A stretch of DNA of 64,000 bases from Acidobacteriota bacterium (GCA_004298155.1 SCRD01000017.1:1-64000); one strand, 5' to 3'. Positions 25,997-37,321 are shown, numbered from the stretch's first letter. Numbers and translations are program-made. The notes: generated by a model from the letters alone, not told the origin.

Positions 25997-27352
25997 CTAA
26001 GGCACCTTGGGCAGATGCGCCAAAGCCTCGTGGACTTTTTCTTCGGGGTACTCGTAATCTGTAAGTTCGCCGGCGAAGTATTTCTCATACGCCGCCATGT
26101 CAAAGTACCCGTGACCGCTGAGGTTGAAGAGAATGGTCTTATCCTTCCCTTCTTCCTTCGCTCTCAGGGCCTCATCGATGGCCGAGCAGACGGCGTGCGA
26201 GGTTTCCGGCGCCACCACAATGCCTTCCGCGCGCGCGAAAGTGACGGCAGCCTCGAAGCACTGCAATTGCGGATAGCTGACCGCCTCGACTACACCCTCC
26301 CGATGAAGCAAACTTACCAGCGGCGACATGCCGTGATAGCGCAGGCCGCCCGCGTGGATACCGGGCGGAATGAAGTCGTGCCCCAGTGTTTCCATCTTCA
26401 GCAACGGAGTCATGCCGCTCTTGTCGCCGAAGTCGTAGGCATAGACGCCCCTGGTCATGGTGGGACACGCCGCGGGCTCAACCGCAACAAGCCGGATGTT
26501 CCTGCCCGCGGCCTTCATAGGCACAAAAGGAAAAGCGATGCCTCCAAAATTGCTTCCGCCACCGCAGCAACCTATCACGATATCTGGAAAAGCGCCGGCC
26601 AGCTTGAGCTGTTCAATCGCCTCCTGGCCAATCACCGTCTGGTGGAGCAGGACGTGGTTGAGCACACTGCCGAGAGAGTAGTTGGTGTCAGGGCGGCTGG
26701 CGGCATCCTCCACGGCCTCGCTGATGGCAATTCCAAGGCTGCCGGGACATTCGGGGTCGGCGGCCAGAATTTCGCGGCCGGCAGCCGTCTTGTCGCTGGG
26801 CGAAGGAATGCAGTTGGCGCCCCAGCACTGCATGATGGTGCGGCGGTGGGGCTTCTGATAGAAACTGCACTTCACCATGTAGACCATACAATCGATGCCG
26901 AAGAGGTTGCAGGCGTAAGAGAGCGCACTACCCCACTGCCCGGCTCCGGTTTCAGTTGAGAGCCTCTTGATGCCCGCGGCCTTGTTGTAATAGGCCTGGG
27001 CGACGGAGGTGTTGGTCTTATGGCTGCCGGCGGGTGAAACGCCTTCATACTTGTAGAAAATCCTGGCCGGCGTGCCGAGCGCCTGCTCCAGCCGATGCGC
27101 GCGGTAAAGCGGCGTGGGCCGCCACAGGCGGAGCACATCGAGAACGGGCTCGGGAATGGCAATCCAGGGCGCGGCGGACACTTCCTGCTCAATCAGCGCC
27201 ATGGGGAAGATGGGCGCCAGGTCCCGCGGCCCTGCTGGGGCCCCTGTACCCGGGTGCAGTGGCGGCGGCAAAGAAGCAGGCAGGTCCGGGATCACGTTGT
27301 ACCAAGCCTTGGGAATGTCACGTTCAGACAAAGCGTAACGATACTGAGTCAT
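25997..27352 (-). CDS. trpB2: Tryptophan synthase beta-like protein, TrpB2 type
   Basis: PLP enzyme of the TrpB2 (TrpEb_2) branch, 451 residues, longer at the N-terminus than classical Trp[21 protein letters not shown] near residue 115 contains the PLP lysine. [16 protein letters not shown] and [18 protein letters not shown] (phosphate loop) match. [12 protein letters not shown] ends the core. TrpB2 enzymes work without TrpA and may use O-phosphoserine or scavenge indole. No other trp gene is present here. The ATG at 27352 fits the family start; 68 upstream codons are open by chance. Confidence 0.94.
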   Translation of the reverse strand: MTQYRYALSERDIPKAWYNVIPDLPASLPPPLHPGTGAPAGPRDLAPIFPMALIEQEVSAAPWIAIPEPVLDVLRLWRPTPLYRAHRLEQALGTPARIFYKYEGVSPAGSHKTNTSVAQAYYNKAAGIKRLSTETGAGQWGSALSYACNLFGIDCMVYMVKCSFYQKPHRRTIMQCWGANCIPSPSDKTAAGREILAADPECPGSLGIAISEAVEDAASRPDTNYSLGSVLNHVLLHQTVIGQEAIEQLKLAGAFPDIVIGCCGGGSNFGGIAFPFVPMKAAGRNIRLVAVEPAACPTMTRGVYAYDFGDKSGMTPLLKMETLGHDFIPPGIHAGGLRYHGMSPLVSLLHREGVVEAVSYPQLQCFEAAVTFARAEGIVVAPETSHAVCSAIDEALRAKEEGKDKTILFNLSGHGYFDMAAYEKYFAGELTDYEYPEEKVHEALAHLPKVP

Positions 27353-27476
27353 AAAAAGCCTCAGAGTTGGTATCGCTCGAGCGCCAGGAAGCTCAAAGCA
27401 AGACGGGAAGCATAGCACAGGAAGCCCACGTGTGGCGTGAGCTTCCCGTGACGGCCATCCCGCCGCTGCGGCGAGT

Positions 27477-29462
27477 TCAATTCTTCGACAAAGAATCAGC
27501 GACGGGGTTGCCGAGGTAATGAGGCTCCCACTTTGTCGGCCCGGCCATGGCAGCAATCATGTCGAGGTCGAAATCCTTGTAGAGATCAAGGCAGAACAGA
27601 TCGGGTGCGGAGCGGAAGGGGACCGGGGCATCCAGCAAATAGCCCAGGCTCTTCATCGCGTCGTGGCTGACCACTTCGGAGAACGCGCCGGGATCGAGCG
27701 CGGCCGCGGCAAGGCCGATGACTTCACTGCGAATGCCGGTGGTTTCCAGGCGAACTTTGGCGTGGCCCGATTGTTGTTCAAACCATTTGGTCACAGCCAG
27801 TAATTGTTCAACCTCCAGGCCCAGAGCGCGGCCGCCCGTGGTTGAAACCATCAGGGCATAGGGAGTGGAATCGGGAACGAGAGGCATGGATTCACCTACA
27901 AAAAGCGGATCGAGCGCCAGGACCTGTTCGTCGCGATTGACACGATCGGAAACAACGACGCCTGCGGCTTCCCGCCCTTTGTCATTCAGCACAATGGTCA
28001 CCGGCACATCCGGCGCCGCAGCAATAGCCTTAAGCCACGTGCCTGCAGCCGTCAGGCCGTCGGAGAAATCGAATCGATAAGTGAGCGACTGCAGCAGGTG
28101 GTTCTTGGTGTTCCACATTCGCCAGGCGTTTTTGACTTCAACCGGCTTGTAGCGAATGACAGAAGCCAGCTTGCGCCTTTCAGTGGAAGCCCAGGCCGCA
28201 CGGCCCGTGCCTTCAGCAGGGATTGGCTGGCGCTGGATTTGGCTGGCAAACTGTTTAGCAAGGCCAAGCAAGGTCAGATTGTCTTTTGGCAGGCCGACTT
28301 TGAGTTGATCGTAAGTTTTGATTTCTGCGCCGCTGGGGATTTCGTGCTCGGCCACGGGCAGATTGAAATGCTCGGTGAAGAAACGGTAAGCGTGCTCGCG
28401 GTTGTCAATATAATAATTGTGCGTGCTGGGATCACGGTTTTCGTACCATGCGAGATTTTCAGGCTGGCCGAACAGCTTGAAGAACGCCTTGTTCGGTTCG
28501 TAAGTATAGGGCCTGACCAGGTCGGCGCGGAAGCAACAATTGTCCTCGGCGTTATGGATCAGCATGGTCGGCCGCGGGGCGCGCATAGCCACATAGAACG
28601 TGTAATCGCGACCGCGCGCGAGGTCCGGAGGGTCCTGCTCATCGCAATCGGTGTCCACGGGATGAGTGATGTTCGACTGGAGAGAGCCAAAGCCCGCTAC
28701 TTCCACCATGACGCTGACGCGCGGATCGAGCGAACTGAGAGTGATAGTCTGCCAGCCGCCACCCGAAAGTCCGGAGACGCCCAGGCGCGTTGGATCAACC
28801 TGCGGGAGACCGGCCAGGTAATCGAGCCCGCGCCGCATGGCAAGATAAAAGACTCCCAGCACATTCGATCCCACCAGGTCAAGGTCGGCGCCGGTCTCGT
28901 GAGCATTTTCCGGATTAAGCAACTCACCGAAGCCAATCCATTCCAGGCTGAGCGCGTAGATGCCTCGTTTGGCGAAATTGATGCAGCGCTTCTGTTTGTA
29001 TTCCGCGGCCTTGCCCAGCGGATCATGGCCGTTCACGTTGAGGATCGCCGGCGCTTTTCCGCTTACATGGAGCGGCTCATAGAGAATTGCGGTGGATTGA
29101 AAACCAGGCACGATCTCGAATCGCAGCTTGCGCATTCGATACCCATTGCCGCCGGGAACCTCACCCATGTCTTCAAACTTGGGCGGGGAGTTGACCCACG
29201 CTTCGGGCCACCCGTGGAAAGCGACTTCGTCAAGAATCTGCTTTCGGAGCCGCACCTCCTCCTCCGTCCACTGCCTGGCGCTTGCGGGAGCGGGAAGCCT
29301 GGGAATGCTCTTGAAAAGATATTCCTGGAGCTGATAGGCAACAGTTTGATGGGCTTGGACGGCCCGGTGCAGCACCTCGGTAACCTGCGATGGTTCAGTC
29401 TGCGCAAAAGCCGAGCCAACTGAAAAAATAAACAGAATGGCGAAAAGGCCCTTTAACCTCAT
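27477..29462 (-). CDS. Exported alpha/beta hydrolase (prolyl-oligopeptidase/acetylxylan-esterase-like)
   Basis: 661 residues. Signal peptide [17 protein letters not shown], then an alpha/beta hydrolase with the nucleophile elbow in [13 protein letters not shown] near residue 230. [12 protein letters not shown] forms the oxyanion region. Acidic and His triad residues cannot be fixed by eye. The last 200 residues are a second, degenerate hydrolase-like or accessory domain. Such proteins in acidobacteria often act on acylated plant glycans. The start ATG at 29462 is set by CGGAGGAATC. It lies downstream of the TPR gene by 72 bp. Confidence 0.85.
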   Translation of the reverse strand: MRLKGLFAILFIFSVGSAFAQTEPSQVTEVLHRAVQAHQTVAYQLQEYLFKSIPRLPAPASARQWTEEEVRLRKQILDEVAFHGWPEAWVNSPPKFEDMGEVPGGNGYRMRKLRFEIVPGFQSTAILYEPLHVSGKAPAILNVNGHDPLGKAAEYKQKRCINFAKRGIYALSLEWIGFGELLNPENAHETGADLDLVGSNVLGVFYLAMRRGLDYLAGLPQVDPTRLGVSGLSGGGWQTITLSSLDPRVSVMVEVAGFGSLQSNITHPVDTDCDEQDPPDLARGRDYTFYVAMRAPRPTMLIHNAEDNCCFRADLVRPYTYEPNKAFFKLFGQPENLAWYENRDPSTHNYYIDNREHAYRFFTEHFNLPVAEHEIPSGAEIKTYDQLKVGLPKDNLTLLGLAKQFASQIQRQPIPAEGTGRAAWASTERRKLASVIRYKPVEVKNAWRMWNTKNHLLQSLTYRFDFSDGLTAAGTWLKAIAAAPDVPVTIVLNDKGREAAGVVVSDRVNRDEQVLALDPLFVGESMPLVPDSTPYALMVSTTGGRALGLEVEQLLAVTKWFEQQSGHAKVRLETTGIRSEVIGLAAAALDPGAFSEVVSHDAMKSLGYLLDAPVPFRSAPDLFCLDLYKDFDLDMIAAMAGPTKWEPHYLGNPVADSLSKN

Positions 29463-29534
29463 GATTCCTCCGTCAGACACTTCGGGATTTCCACGCTCAC
29501 TTTGCGATTCAACTCCAGCCCGCCGAATTCTGCC

Positions 29535-31001
29535 CTAAAGTGACAAAGTACAGCCTTGCAAACCCGCTTGAACACAGGCCAGGTTCTTTCCATACTTGGG
29601 ATTACCTGAATCCAATCGTCGGGCGATTTCAAGCTCGGTAATGGCGTGGCCAAACTGGTTGTCTTTTGCAAGAGCGATGCCAAGAGCATTATGGGCATGC
29701 GCATCGTTCGGCGACATGGCGGTAGTCTTCTCCAGGTTATCAACAGCTTCCCTCGCCTGGCCTTCACCAAGGAGCGCCAATCCAAGATAATAGTGCGTGT
29801 CGGGATCGTCCGGCACCGATTGTAGATACGTTCGCAGCTCCTGGGTTGCATCGTGAAAACGGTTTTGAAGGAGCAGCGCAACGCCCAGGTTGTAATGCGC
29901 ATATCCGTCGTTGGGGTTCAGCTGCAAAGCCTGGCGAAACTTTGCTTCGGCTTCCGTTGTTTTTCCCTCCTGCAACAGCTTGGTTCCTTCATTGTTATAA
30001 GCTTTTTCCAGCGGCGCACCTGCCTCTTTTTGGGTCAGCTCTTGGGCCACTCGAATTTCCTTACTTGCCTCGTCAGGCTCTCCCAGCCTCTGCAGAACGC
30101 GAGCCAGCATGAAGTGCGACTGGTTGTCCTCCGGAAGCAATTCTGTCGCCCGGCGCAATTCAATTGACGCCTCCTCAAGCTTTCCCTGTCTCTGCAACAC
30201 TGCGCCAAGGTCGCGGCAGGCTTTCCCTGATTTTGGGTCCAGCCGGATGGCTTGCCGCAGATTAGTTTCCGCGGCAGGAAGATTCGCTGCCTGAAGCAAA
30301 GTGGATCCAAGAATCTGGTAGTAGCCGGCGTTGTTTGGCTCCAGTCGTACCGCAGCTTGAAATTCAGAAATTGCTTTGTCAAACAGACTGTTATTCCTGT
30401 AGAGCTCTCCCAGTTCGTAATGGAGCGACCCCGTCTGGGCCACTTTTAGCGCGGCGACGTATTGTTTTTCCGCTTCATCCGTACGGCGTTCCACGGCAAA
30501 CAACCGCCCCAATTCCTGATGAGTAGCAGCGCTGTTTGGATCAATCTCCAGCGATTTACGTAGTTCCTCTTCCGCCTCATGGTTTTCACCCGCGCGGAAT
30601 AAAAGGATTCCCATATTTCTGTGAATGCTTGCGTCCCTTGGGGCAATTGTGGCTGCGTGGCGAAGCTCCACAACCGCCTCGTTCAACCGCCCCGCCTGCT
30701 GCAAGGCGAGCGCGAGGTTGCTGCGAATGCGGGGGTCGTTTGGCCGTACGTCCGCAGCCTGCTCGAGGAAATCGACAGCCTCGCCAGGCTGACCTTTACG
30801 ACGGAGGATTACGCCCAGATTGTTCAAGGCGTCGCCGTCCTGCGGGTTGATCTCAAGCGCTTTTCGAAATTTTGCCTCGGCTTCGGTAAACCGCCCTTTG
30901 GCCATCAGAGCAATTGCAGCGGAATCCAAATCAGAGGCCGATTGGACCTTTGATCCCTGGGAGAAAAGGAGAAGACCGGCCAATAAAATCCCGTGCCACA
31001 T
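29535..31001 (-). CDS. Exported tetratricopeptide-repeat protein
   Basis: 488 residues. Signal peptide MWHGILLAGLLLFSQGSKVQS, then about 12 tandem TPR units of 34 residues (for example AKFRKALEINPQDGDALNNL, AIRLDPKSGKACRDLGAVL, FRQALQLNPNDGYAHYNLGV). A break of about 30 residues near residue 320 splits two superhelices. No catalytic domain. Probably a periplasmic scaffold. Located between the TonB receptor and the hydrolase on the same strand. Confidence 0.9.
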   Translation of the reverse strand: MWHGILLAGLLLFSQGSKVQSASDLDSAAIALMAKGRFTEAEAKFRKALEINPQDGDALNNLGVILRRKGQPGEAVDFLEQAADVRPNDPRIRSNLALALQQAGRLNEAVVELRHAATIAPRDASIHRNMGILLFRAGENHEAEEELRKSLEIDPNSAATHQELGRLFAVERRTDEAEKQYVAALKVAQTGSLHYELGELYRNNSLFDKAISEFQAAVRLEPNNAGYYQILGSTLLQAANLPAAETNLRQAIRLDPKSGKACRDLGAVLQRQGKLEEASIELRRATELLPEDNQSHFMLARVLQRLGEPDEASKEIRVAQELTQKEAGAPLEKAYNNEGTKLLQEGKTTEAEAKFRQALQLNPNDGYAHYNLGVALLLQNRFHDATQELRTYLQSVPDDPDTHYYLGLALLGEGQAREAVDNLEKTTAMSPNDAHAHNALGIALAKDNQFGHAITELEIARRLDSGNPKYGKNLACVQAGLQGCTLSL

Positions 31002-31112
31002 TGTCGAACATCGAGCTATTGAGTCCCCGAATCAGCCCAAACAACCAGATGGAATGAGTAACGGAGAAACGATTATAAGCCACGCGTGCGTCACAATCGA
31101 GCCCAGCCCTTG

Positions 31113-31147
31113 AAGGAGATCCCGGCGGTCACTCACGGGATCCCCTT
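31113..31147 (-). terminator. Hairpin after the TonB receptor gene
   Basis: AAGGAGATCCCG (31113-31124) pairs with CGGGATCCCCTT (31136-31147) through 12 positions, one of them a G-U wobble, with an 11-base loop. It lies 28 bp past the receptor stop codon. There is no U-run after it on the minus strand, so it may be an RNA-stabilising or rho-assisted terminator. Confidence 0.55.
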
Positions 31148-31174
31148 CGGGCTTAACCTCTGCGAGGTACACAG

Positions 31175-34100
31175 TTAGAACAAGATCTTCAGCGCGAACT
31201 GAAGGATTCTCGGATCGCGCGCCGATGTGATCTGGCCAATGGTCGAGTCTGCAACACTGTTGTCAGGCTGGCCGAAGTTGACGTTGTTGAAAAGATTGAA
31301 AAACTCTGCCCGGAACTGGAGATTCGTGTGTTCCGTAATGCGAGTATCTTTGATCAAACCAAAATCCGTGTCGAACATACCCGGCCCTCGCAGGATGTTC
31401 CTGCCGGTGTTTCCAAATGTTCCGATAGCGTTGGGAACAAAAACCGCCGGGTTGAAGTATTCCTGGATCAGTTGGCCATGGGACCGGTTCGCGTCAAGAT
31501 TGGCCTGGCTCAGGCTCGTTCCGATAAAGTCAGCGCGATCAACTCCCACAGCGCTGAAGGAGTTATCAGTGCCGCTGTAAATCGGGAATGCGAAACCGCT
31601 GTGCCATGTCGTAATGCCGGTTACTTCCCAGCCATTCACCAAGCTACCCGCGAACCCTTTGAACTGCGGTTTGGGAACTTGCCAGATCGCAGATAAATGG
31701 ATGACGTGGGGAACATCGTCATTGGAGACGCTGCGGTCGAAGTTAGGATTAAATGGGTTGGTGTTAAAACCTCCAAACACCCCGAAATTATCAATCATCT
31801 TGGACCAGGAATAATTGGCAAGCAAGGATAGGCCGTGGCTGAAGCGCTTCTCAAGATTGAGCTGTAAGGCGTTGTAGTTGGAGTTATAAAGTGATCCGTA
31901 CAGTCCAACGGAACCAAAATTCGGGTTGATGCGCCGCTGCTGAGTATTATCCGGGGTCGAACAGGGTCCGCCGTTGCATGTCCCCGGAATATAAATTGCG
32001 GGGTTAGCCTCATTGGCGCCTCCGTCGACAGCGGTCGAGAGGTGCGTCCCTTTATTGCCGACGTAGGCTGCGCGCGCAACCCAGTTGTTCCCGAATTGCC
32101 GTTCCACCGTCATGTTCCATGTGGCCACCTGCGCCATTTTCCAGTCGAGAGCAAATGTCCCGTAAATCGATACGGGAAGGGTGAACGTGGCGCTGGATCC
32201 CGGCAAGGACGGTCCGTACTGTGCTGGGAAGGGGTTGGGACTTATTCCCTGGCTGCCAAAAGGATCGACGAAATTGACATTGCCCTCGAAATCGAAACGG
32301 GGTCCGAACGGCGCTGTATCGACAAAGCCGTTGGAGGCAACCGTAGACGGCGGGGTGTAGTAGAATCCTGCCCCGCCTCGAACCACTGTCTTGGAATCCA
32401 GCTTGTAAGCAAAACCAACTCGGGGAGAGAAATTGGCGAGATTGTTGTTCGATCCGAACCCTGCCGGGCAACCCGGATCGTTGTTAGGACCGCCAAAAAG
32501 CATACCCACCGGCGCATTGGGGAACCGCGATGATTGCGCTCCCGGGTGATAGCAGACAACGCGCCCTTTTTCCTCCGTGTAAGGCCAGTACGGGTCCCAA
32601 CGAAAACCTAAATTGAGCGTCAGCTTCTGGCTGACTCGCCAGTTATCCTGCACGTAGGGTGCGTATAACAGGCCGTGCATATCCTTGAACTCGCCGCCTC
32701 CCTGCAGGAAATGATTGGCACTTCCGAGCATGAAGTCCGTCAAGTTACTGCCAGACAACTGGTTGTTGAAGCCAAATTCTCCCGACATCGTAAACTCATT
32801 GACAAGATGGTTCTTGAGGCGGACGATGTCGCCTCCAATATGCAGCTCATGAGAACCGCGCTGCATGGTGACGTCCTCGTGAATGGTCCAATCGCCACGA
32901 CCAAAGTCCCCCATGTGGTTGGTTCCGAAGCTGAAGAACCCGCCAACGCCCACCGACATCTCCGGGGGCGTGGGCGCAGCAATTTTTACGCCCGCATCCG
33001 GAAAGCCGAAAGGAGCCCCGGAAAGTGAACCGCCTGTTTGCGAATCCCAGCCAAACCAGCTATTAATCAATAGCGTCGGCGAGAAGGAGTATGTGTGGTT
33101 CAAAGAAAGGTTCTGGACCTTGACTCGGTTGCCGTTGCCGTCCGCCGCCAGGATGTTCCTCTGTGCAGACGTGATGTCTGGCGGCTCGTTGAACTTGGTC
33201 CAGAAGTAGCTGCCGCTCAACTGGTTCCTGCCGTGGATCCAGTCAATTTTTGTCATCCACTGGTCATCATTCTGGACCACCGACGGGCCTGCATAGGTCA
33301 ACTGCCGGCCGGGCCCGTTTGGCAGCGGTATATGCTGAAGAAAGAAGTTCGACGGAGCACTGAAATCTGTTGTGGGAATCTGGTTGCCGGCATAAGGCAC
33401 GTTTGTCCGAGGATTCACTATTTGGGTCGGAAGAAGATCTGAGAAATCTCCGTTTCGTTCGGCGGCTGTGGGAACGAAAGCAATCTGGCCCTGGGCGGCG
33501 CTGCGAATGCGCGTTCCCTGGTAAGTCCCAAAGAAAAACAATTTGTCCTTGACGATCGGGCCGCCTACGCTGCCCCCGAACTGGTTGCGCTTCAATGTAT
33601 CCTGTGTGGGTGCAAAGAAGTTCCGGGCATTCAAAGCCCCGTTACGGAGAAACTCAAACGCGTCTCCGTGGAATTCGTTGGTGCCTGACTTCGTGACAAT
33701 GTTCACCACCGCCCCGCCCCGCCCATACTGGGCCGAAAGGTTCTGGTCCTGAACATTGAACTCCTGAACGGCATCGGGGTTGGGGAAGGGAAGGTTAGCG
33801 TTCACGTAAGTGTCGTTGTGGCCGGCTCCGTCCATCTGGTAATTCACTCCCCGTGTTCCCAGCCCACTCACGCCTGCGTCTTGTTCTCCCGGATAAACTC
33901 CGCCCTCGCAGTTGGCAAGGCAGTAGCCCGGGCCAGTACCGGTCTCATCCACCGTCCCCGCAGCTAGAAACAAAAGCGACTGGGCTTGCCTGCCGTTTAG
34001 CGGGAGATCAACTATCTTCTTTTGGTCAACAAGCTGGCTGAGAGTTGCCGTTCGAGTGGTGAGCACCTGAGCGTTTGCGGCAACCGTGACCTCTTGAGTT

Positions 34101-34495
34101 ACGGCGCCGACTTTTAAAGTGACCATCTGAGTGGCTGCCTGATTGACTGTCAAGACGATGCCTGTTTGAACGTAGGTCGCGAAGCCAGGTTTGGCAACCG
34201 TCAGCTTGTAATTGCCAACAGGCAATGCGGGGAAAAGAAATTCTCCATTGGGTTGTGACGTTACAGTTCTTGTAAGTCCGGTCCCCTCATTTTGCACCGT
34301 GACTGTGGCTTCAGGGACAACCGCCCCTGCAGGGTCCTCGACGCTTCCCCCCAGACTGGCAGTAGTGTACTGGCCCGCCGCGGGGATTCCCCCTAGAAGA
34401 ACCAAAAGGAGTACCCCTAGTGTGAAAGGCTTAAGCGAAAATCTTGAGTATTGTCGGGGAAACGACGGAACACGAAAATCATTTGCAAATGACAT
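31175..34495 (-). CDS. TonB-dependent receptor, Oar-like, with carboxypeptidase-regulatory domain
   Basis: Outer-membrane protein of 1106 residues. Signal region LGVLLLVLLGGIPAAGQ. Residues about 45-125 form a carboxypeptidase regulatory-like sandwich (LGGSVEDPAGAVVPEATVTV). The plug follows (VDLPLNGRQAQSLLFLAAGT near 165; QDQNLSAQYGRGGAVVNIVT). Then comes a long beta-barrel, ending in ILQFALKILF with the C-terminal Phe expected for barrel assembly. This architecture is typical of the many acidobacterial Oar-like receptors, usually linked to oligosaccharide or peptide uptake. GGGAGGCG precedes the ATG. The next gene on this strand starts 74 bases beyond its terminator hairpin and is a TPR protein. 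Confidence 0.93.
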   Translation of the reverse strand: MSFANDFRVPSFPRQYSRFSLKPFTLGVLLLVLLGGIPAAGQYTTASLGGSVEDPAGAVVPEATVTVQNEGTGLTRTVTSQPNGEFLFPALPVGNYKLTVAKPGFATYVQTGIVLTVNQAATQMVTLKVGAVTQEVTVAANAQVLTTRTATLSQLVDQKKIVDLPLNGRQAQSLLFLAAGTVDETGTGPGYCLANCEGGVYPGEQDAGVSGLGTRGVNYQMDGAGHNDTYVNANLPFPNPDAVQEFNVQDQNLSAQYGRGGAVVNIVTKSGTNEFHGDAFEFLRNGALNARNFFAPTQDTLKRNQFGGSVGGPIVKDKLFFFGTYQGTRIRSAAQGQIAFVPTAAERNGDFSDLLPTQIVNPRTNVPYAGNQIPTTDFSAPSNFFLQHIPLPNGPGRQLTYAGPSVVQNDDQWMTKIDWIHGRNQLSGSYFWTKFNEPPDITSAQRNILAADGNGNRVKVQNLSLNHTYSFSPTLLINSWFGWDSQTGGSLSGAPFGFPDAGVKIAAPTPPEMSVGVGGFFSFGTNHMGDFGRGDWTIHEDVTMQRGSHELHIGGDIVRLKNHLVNEFTMSGEFGFNNQLSGSNLTDFMLGSANHFLQGGGEFKDMHGLLYAPYVQDNWRVSQKLTLNLGFRWDPYWPYTEEKGRVVCYHPGAQSSRFPNAPVGMLFGGPNNDPGCPAGFGSNNNLANFSPRVGFAYKLDSKTVVRGGAGFYYTPPSTVASNGFVDTAPFGPRFDFEGNVNFVDPFGSQGISPNPFPAQYGPSLPGSSATFTLPVSIYGTFALDWKMAQVATWNMTVERQFGNNWVARAAYVGNKGTHLSTAVDGGANEANPAIYIPGTCNGGPCSTPDNTQQRRINPNFGSVGLYGSLYNSNYNALQLNLEKRFSHGLSLLANYSWSKMIDNFGVFGGFNTNPFNPNFDRSVSNDDVPHVIHLSAIWQVPKPQFKGFAGSLVNGWEVTGITTWHSGFAFPIYSGTDNSFSAVGVDRADFIGTSLSQANLDANRSHGQLIQEYFNPAVFVPNAIGTFGNTGRNILRGPGMFDTDFGLIKDTRITEHTNLQFRAEFFNLFNNVNFGQPDNSVADSTIGQITSARDPRILQFALKILF

Positions 34496-34749
34496 AGAAA
34501 CGCCTCCCTGTCATACATGGAGATTGCCCGCCGGTTCGTTCCGACGCTGATTGGCATAATCTAGCATCGGAGATGAAGACATTCAAGCAGAAAATTATCA
34601 TACCGATAGACAGCTTTTTCGAAAACGTATGAAAAGAAGCCTCGAATTCAAAAGGCATCCGTAATGATCAGACGGAAGGGAACGTCTCATCTGGGATGGG
34701 TGCTTCAAAGCCAAAATCTGGGACGAATGCAAGGCCGTCCATTTCAGTT

Positions 34750-35940
34750 TCAATTTTTGGGGGTACTTTCTTCTCGATGGTAAAACTTCTTTAGGATCTC
34801 GCGTACTTGATCATGAGGCAGCGCCAGTGACGTGTGGCCATCAACACCTGTCATGGTCTTTGCGGCGACCAGAGCATTTACAATAGCTTCTTCGGTGGCG
34901 TCGACGGTGGCCAGGAAGAGCGGATTTATCCGGCCGTTCGGGAGCATCTGGACGTGCGCAATGCCTCCGGCAGGTATCACCGCCCCGGAATTTGCCGTGG
35001 TGAACGAGACAAAGAGATCTCCCGATCCATCCCCGGAATAGCTCCCCAATCTCCCAAGAGCCAGCGTCGCGCGGCGGGCCAGGCGGTCCATCTGGGTTGG
35101 AATCAGGGGAGCGTCAGTGGCGATAACAATAATGATGGAACCCATGTCGCGCTGCTCGGGGTCCTTCGCTTCGGCCTGCAAACCAGGCAGCTTGACTTCG
35201 CGCCCAACAGGAACTCCGGCAATGCGCAAATCCTTCCTGCTGCCGGTGTTGCATTGCACCAGCACTCCAACGGTGTAGCCGCCCTCATCCGCCGTGAGCA
35301 CTCTCGAGGAAGTTCCTGTGCCACCCTTGAACCCGAAGCACTGCATGGCCGTTCCACCGCCCACGTTTCCCTCAGCGACGGGCCCTGATTCGGCTGTGTC
35401 CAGCGCATGCCAAGTGTCCGCAGGCTTCACATGGAAACCGTCCGCGTCGTTCAGAAAGCCGTCCCACGTTTCTGCCACCACCGGCAACGACCACGGATAA
35501 AGCGTCCCGCCGTGTTTCAACTGCCACGCGATCACAGCGTCACGAACAACTCCGACGCTGTGTGTATTGGTAATCATGATGGGGCCTTCCAGGAACCCGG
35601 ATTCCTTGACCCAATGGATGCCGGTCATTTCGCCATTGCCATTCTGTGAGAAGAATCCGGACATAACCGGGTCCTTGGCCTTCATGCCTCGCGGCAGGAT
35701 CGCCGTAACCCCGGTGCGCACAGGCCCTCGCCCAACTACCAACTTGCCGTTGCCTGAGATCAGAGTGGTGAAGCCAACGGTGACGCCCTTGACATCGGTG
35801 ATGGCGTTAAAGTGTCCCGGCGTTCCTTCAAATGGAATACCCAGATCGCGCGCCCGAGCGGGGCGCAGTTGAGGCAAAGCAGAGTCAACGAAAATAAGAA
35901 CAAGTGCCAACGGAAGATATATGAAGACCTTTCGCGTCAT
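34750..35940 (-). CDS. Exported P1-family (DmpA-type) peptidase
   Basis: 396 residues. Signal peptide FIYLPLALVLIFVDSALP. N-terminal nucleophile hydrolase of family S58/P1: an L-aminopeptidase/D-Ala-esterase that self-cleaves before a Ser nucleophile. GNVGGGTAMQCFGFKGG followed by TGTSSRVL is the expected cleavage-site neighbourhood near residue 225. NAITDVKGVTVGFTTL is the N-terminal core. IIVIATDAPLIPTQMDRLARR is the C-terminal core. The ATG at 35940 with GGAGGCCCAAAAT is preferred over the TTG at 35955. Probably degrades short or beta-peptides. Confidence 0.92.
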   Translation of the reverse strand: MTRKVFIYLPLALVLIFVDSALPQLRPARARDLGIPFEGTPGHFNAITDVKGVTVGFTTLISGNGKLVVGRGPVRTGVTAILPRGMKAKDPVMSGFFSQNGNGEMTGIHWVKESGFLEGPIMITNTHSVGVVRDAVIAWQLKHGGTLYPWSLPVVAETWDGFLNDADGFHVKPADTWHALDTAESGPVAEGNVGGGTAMQCFGFKGGTGTSSRVLTADEGGYTVGVLVQCNTGSRKDLRIAGVPVGREVKLPGLQAEAKDPEQRDMGSIIIVIATDAPLIPTQMDRLARRATLALGRLGSYSGDGSGDLFVSFTTANSGAVIPAGGIAHVQMLPNGRINPLFLATVDATEEAIVNALVAAKTMTGVDGHTSLALPHDQVREILKKFYHREESTPKN

Positions 35941-36135
35941 ATTTTGGGCCTCCAATCAAGAACGATTCACGCTGTGTGGAATGGCCTGGTGGAGCGCGTC
36001 GATTATGCTGCAGGCGTACCCGTGTGCGTCAATCGGCAAATACGGAGCGAGGTGTGCGATTGTCTACGGTGCCAGCGACCGCGCGATACAGACAAAAAAG
36101 AAAATAATCTGGTTGCTGAATCCGGTCGTTTGACG

Positions 36136-37113
36136 CTACGCGGAACCAAGGTGGAACAGCGGCTCCACCCCTTTGGCCTGGGCCATCAGGGTCTTCGTTT
36201 CGTCATCATTCACCGGGGTGAAGCGCTCGGCGACGTCCATGGCCAGACGGAAGTAATCGATATCCCCGGGAGGAATTGCGGCCGTCACAGGCTGCGAGAG
36301 CGTCCAGCGCAGGGCCAGTTCAGCCTGCTGCGGGAGCGCGGCCGGCTTGTACCAGCACTTATCGTAAGGATGCTTTTTCTTTTCGGAGGCCGGCCATACC
36401 GTTTTGGCCATGGCTTTGATGGCCATCATGCCCATCTCCTTTTCCCGGGCCCTCTGGACAATCTGAGGTCCGAAGTTGGCCTGCGAGTACATGACGAAAT
36501 TGATGGGAAAGAGCACGGTATCAAAATCGAATTGGTCCATGGCGATGAGCGCAGCTTCAACCGAGTGGGCGGAAAAGCCGAGGAAGCGCACCTTGCCAGC
36601 CTTTTTGGCCTCCACAAATGTCTCGACAGCGCCGCCCGGCCCGAGGGCCTTGTGCACCTCCTCCACCTTAGCCAGAGCATGAAGCTGGTAGAGATCGACG
36701 TGGTCAGTCTGAAGCTGCCGTAGTGACTCGTCCAGTTCCTTCTGCGCACCGGCTTTATCGCGCGCCAACTCCTTGCAGGCCAGGAAAACGCGGTTACGGT
36801 AAGGCTTGAGTGCGGGTCCCAGGCGCTCTTGCGCGTTGCCGTAAGAGGGAGCGATGTCAACGTAATTCACACCGCGGTCGACAGCTTCAGCAACCATATT
36901 GTTGGCGAAGGACTGGGCAACATCCATTACCACAATGCCACCCATGGCGATGATGGAAAGATGCTCGCCGGTTTTCCCCAGCGGGCGCCGGGGAATCGTC
37001 CTCCCCGCAGTCGCACCCCTTTCACCTGCCGCAAGCGGCTGCAACAAGCTTTGAGAAGCTGCCAGGCCTGCAGCGGCAGCGGTGCCTTTTTTCAGGAAAT
37101 CTCGTCGTTTCAT
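36136..37113 (-). CDS. Tat-exported aldo/keto reductase
   Basis: 325 residues. Twin-arginine start MKRRDFLKKGTAAAAGLAAS, then an AKR barrel. Catalytic Asp and Tyr lie in NYVDIAPSYGNAQERLG near residues 78-94, Lys in VFLACKEL near 108, and His in HVDLYQLHAL near 142. Tat export implies cofactor loading before translocation. AAGGAGCTGACG precedes the ATG. Divergent from the GH63-type gene at 37322, so the 208 bp between them holds both promoters. Confidence 0.92.
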   Translation of the reverse strand: MKRRDFLKKGTAAAAGLAASQSLLQPLAAGERGATAGRTIPRRPLGKTGEHLSIIAMGGIVVMDVAQSFANNMVAEAVDRGVNYVDIAPSYGNAQERLGPALKPYRNRVFLACKELARDKAGAQKELDESLRQLQTDHVDLYQLHALAKVEEVHKALGPGGAVETFVEAKKAGKVRFLGFSAHSVEAALIAMDQFDFDTVLFPINFVMYSQANFGPQIVQRAREKEMGMMAIKAMAKTVWPASEKKKHPYDKCWYKPAALPQQAELALRWTLSQPVTAAIPPGDIDYFRLAMDVAERFTPVNDDETKTLMAQAKGVEPLFHLGSA

Positions 37114-37321
37114 CGTCAGCTCCTTCGTGCAAGGTGGCGGAACAGCCTGGCGACCCTCTGAGCCCGGCAGATAAGCTCGCAGGTCAATGGCTGCTTAAAG
37201 ACTCTCCCCTGCCCTGCGTTGTTTTTATTCTATCTATTGCTTGTAACACCATCTAAGACGAGGGTCAATCTGTGCCGCAACATAAAAGGGGGAAGCTTGC
37301 GACATAGTATACAATCCCACT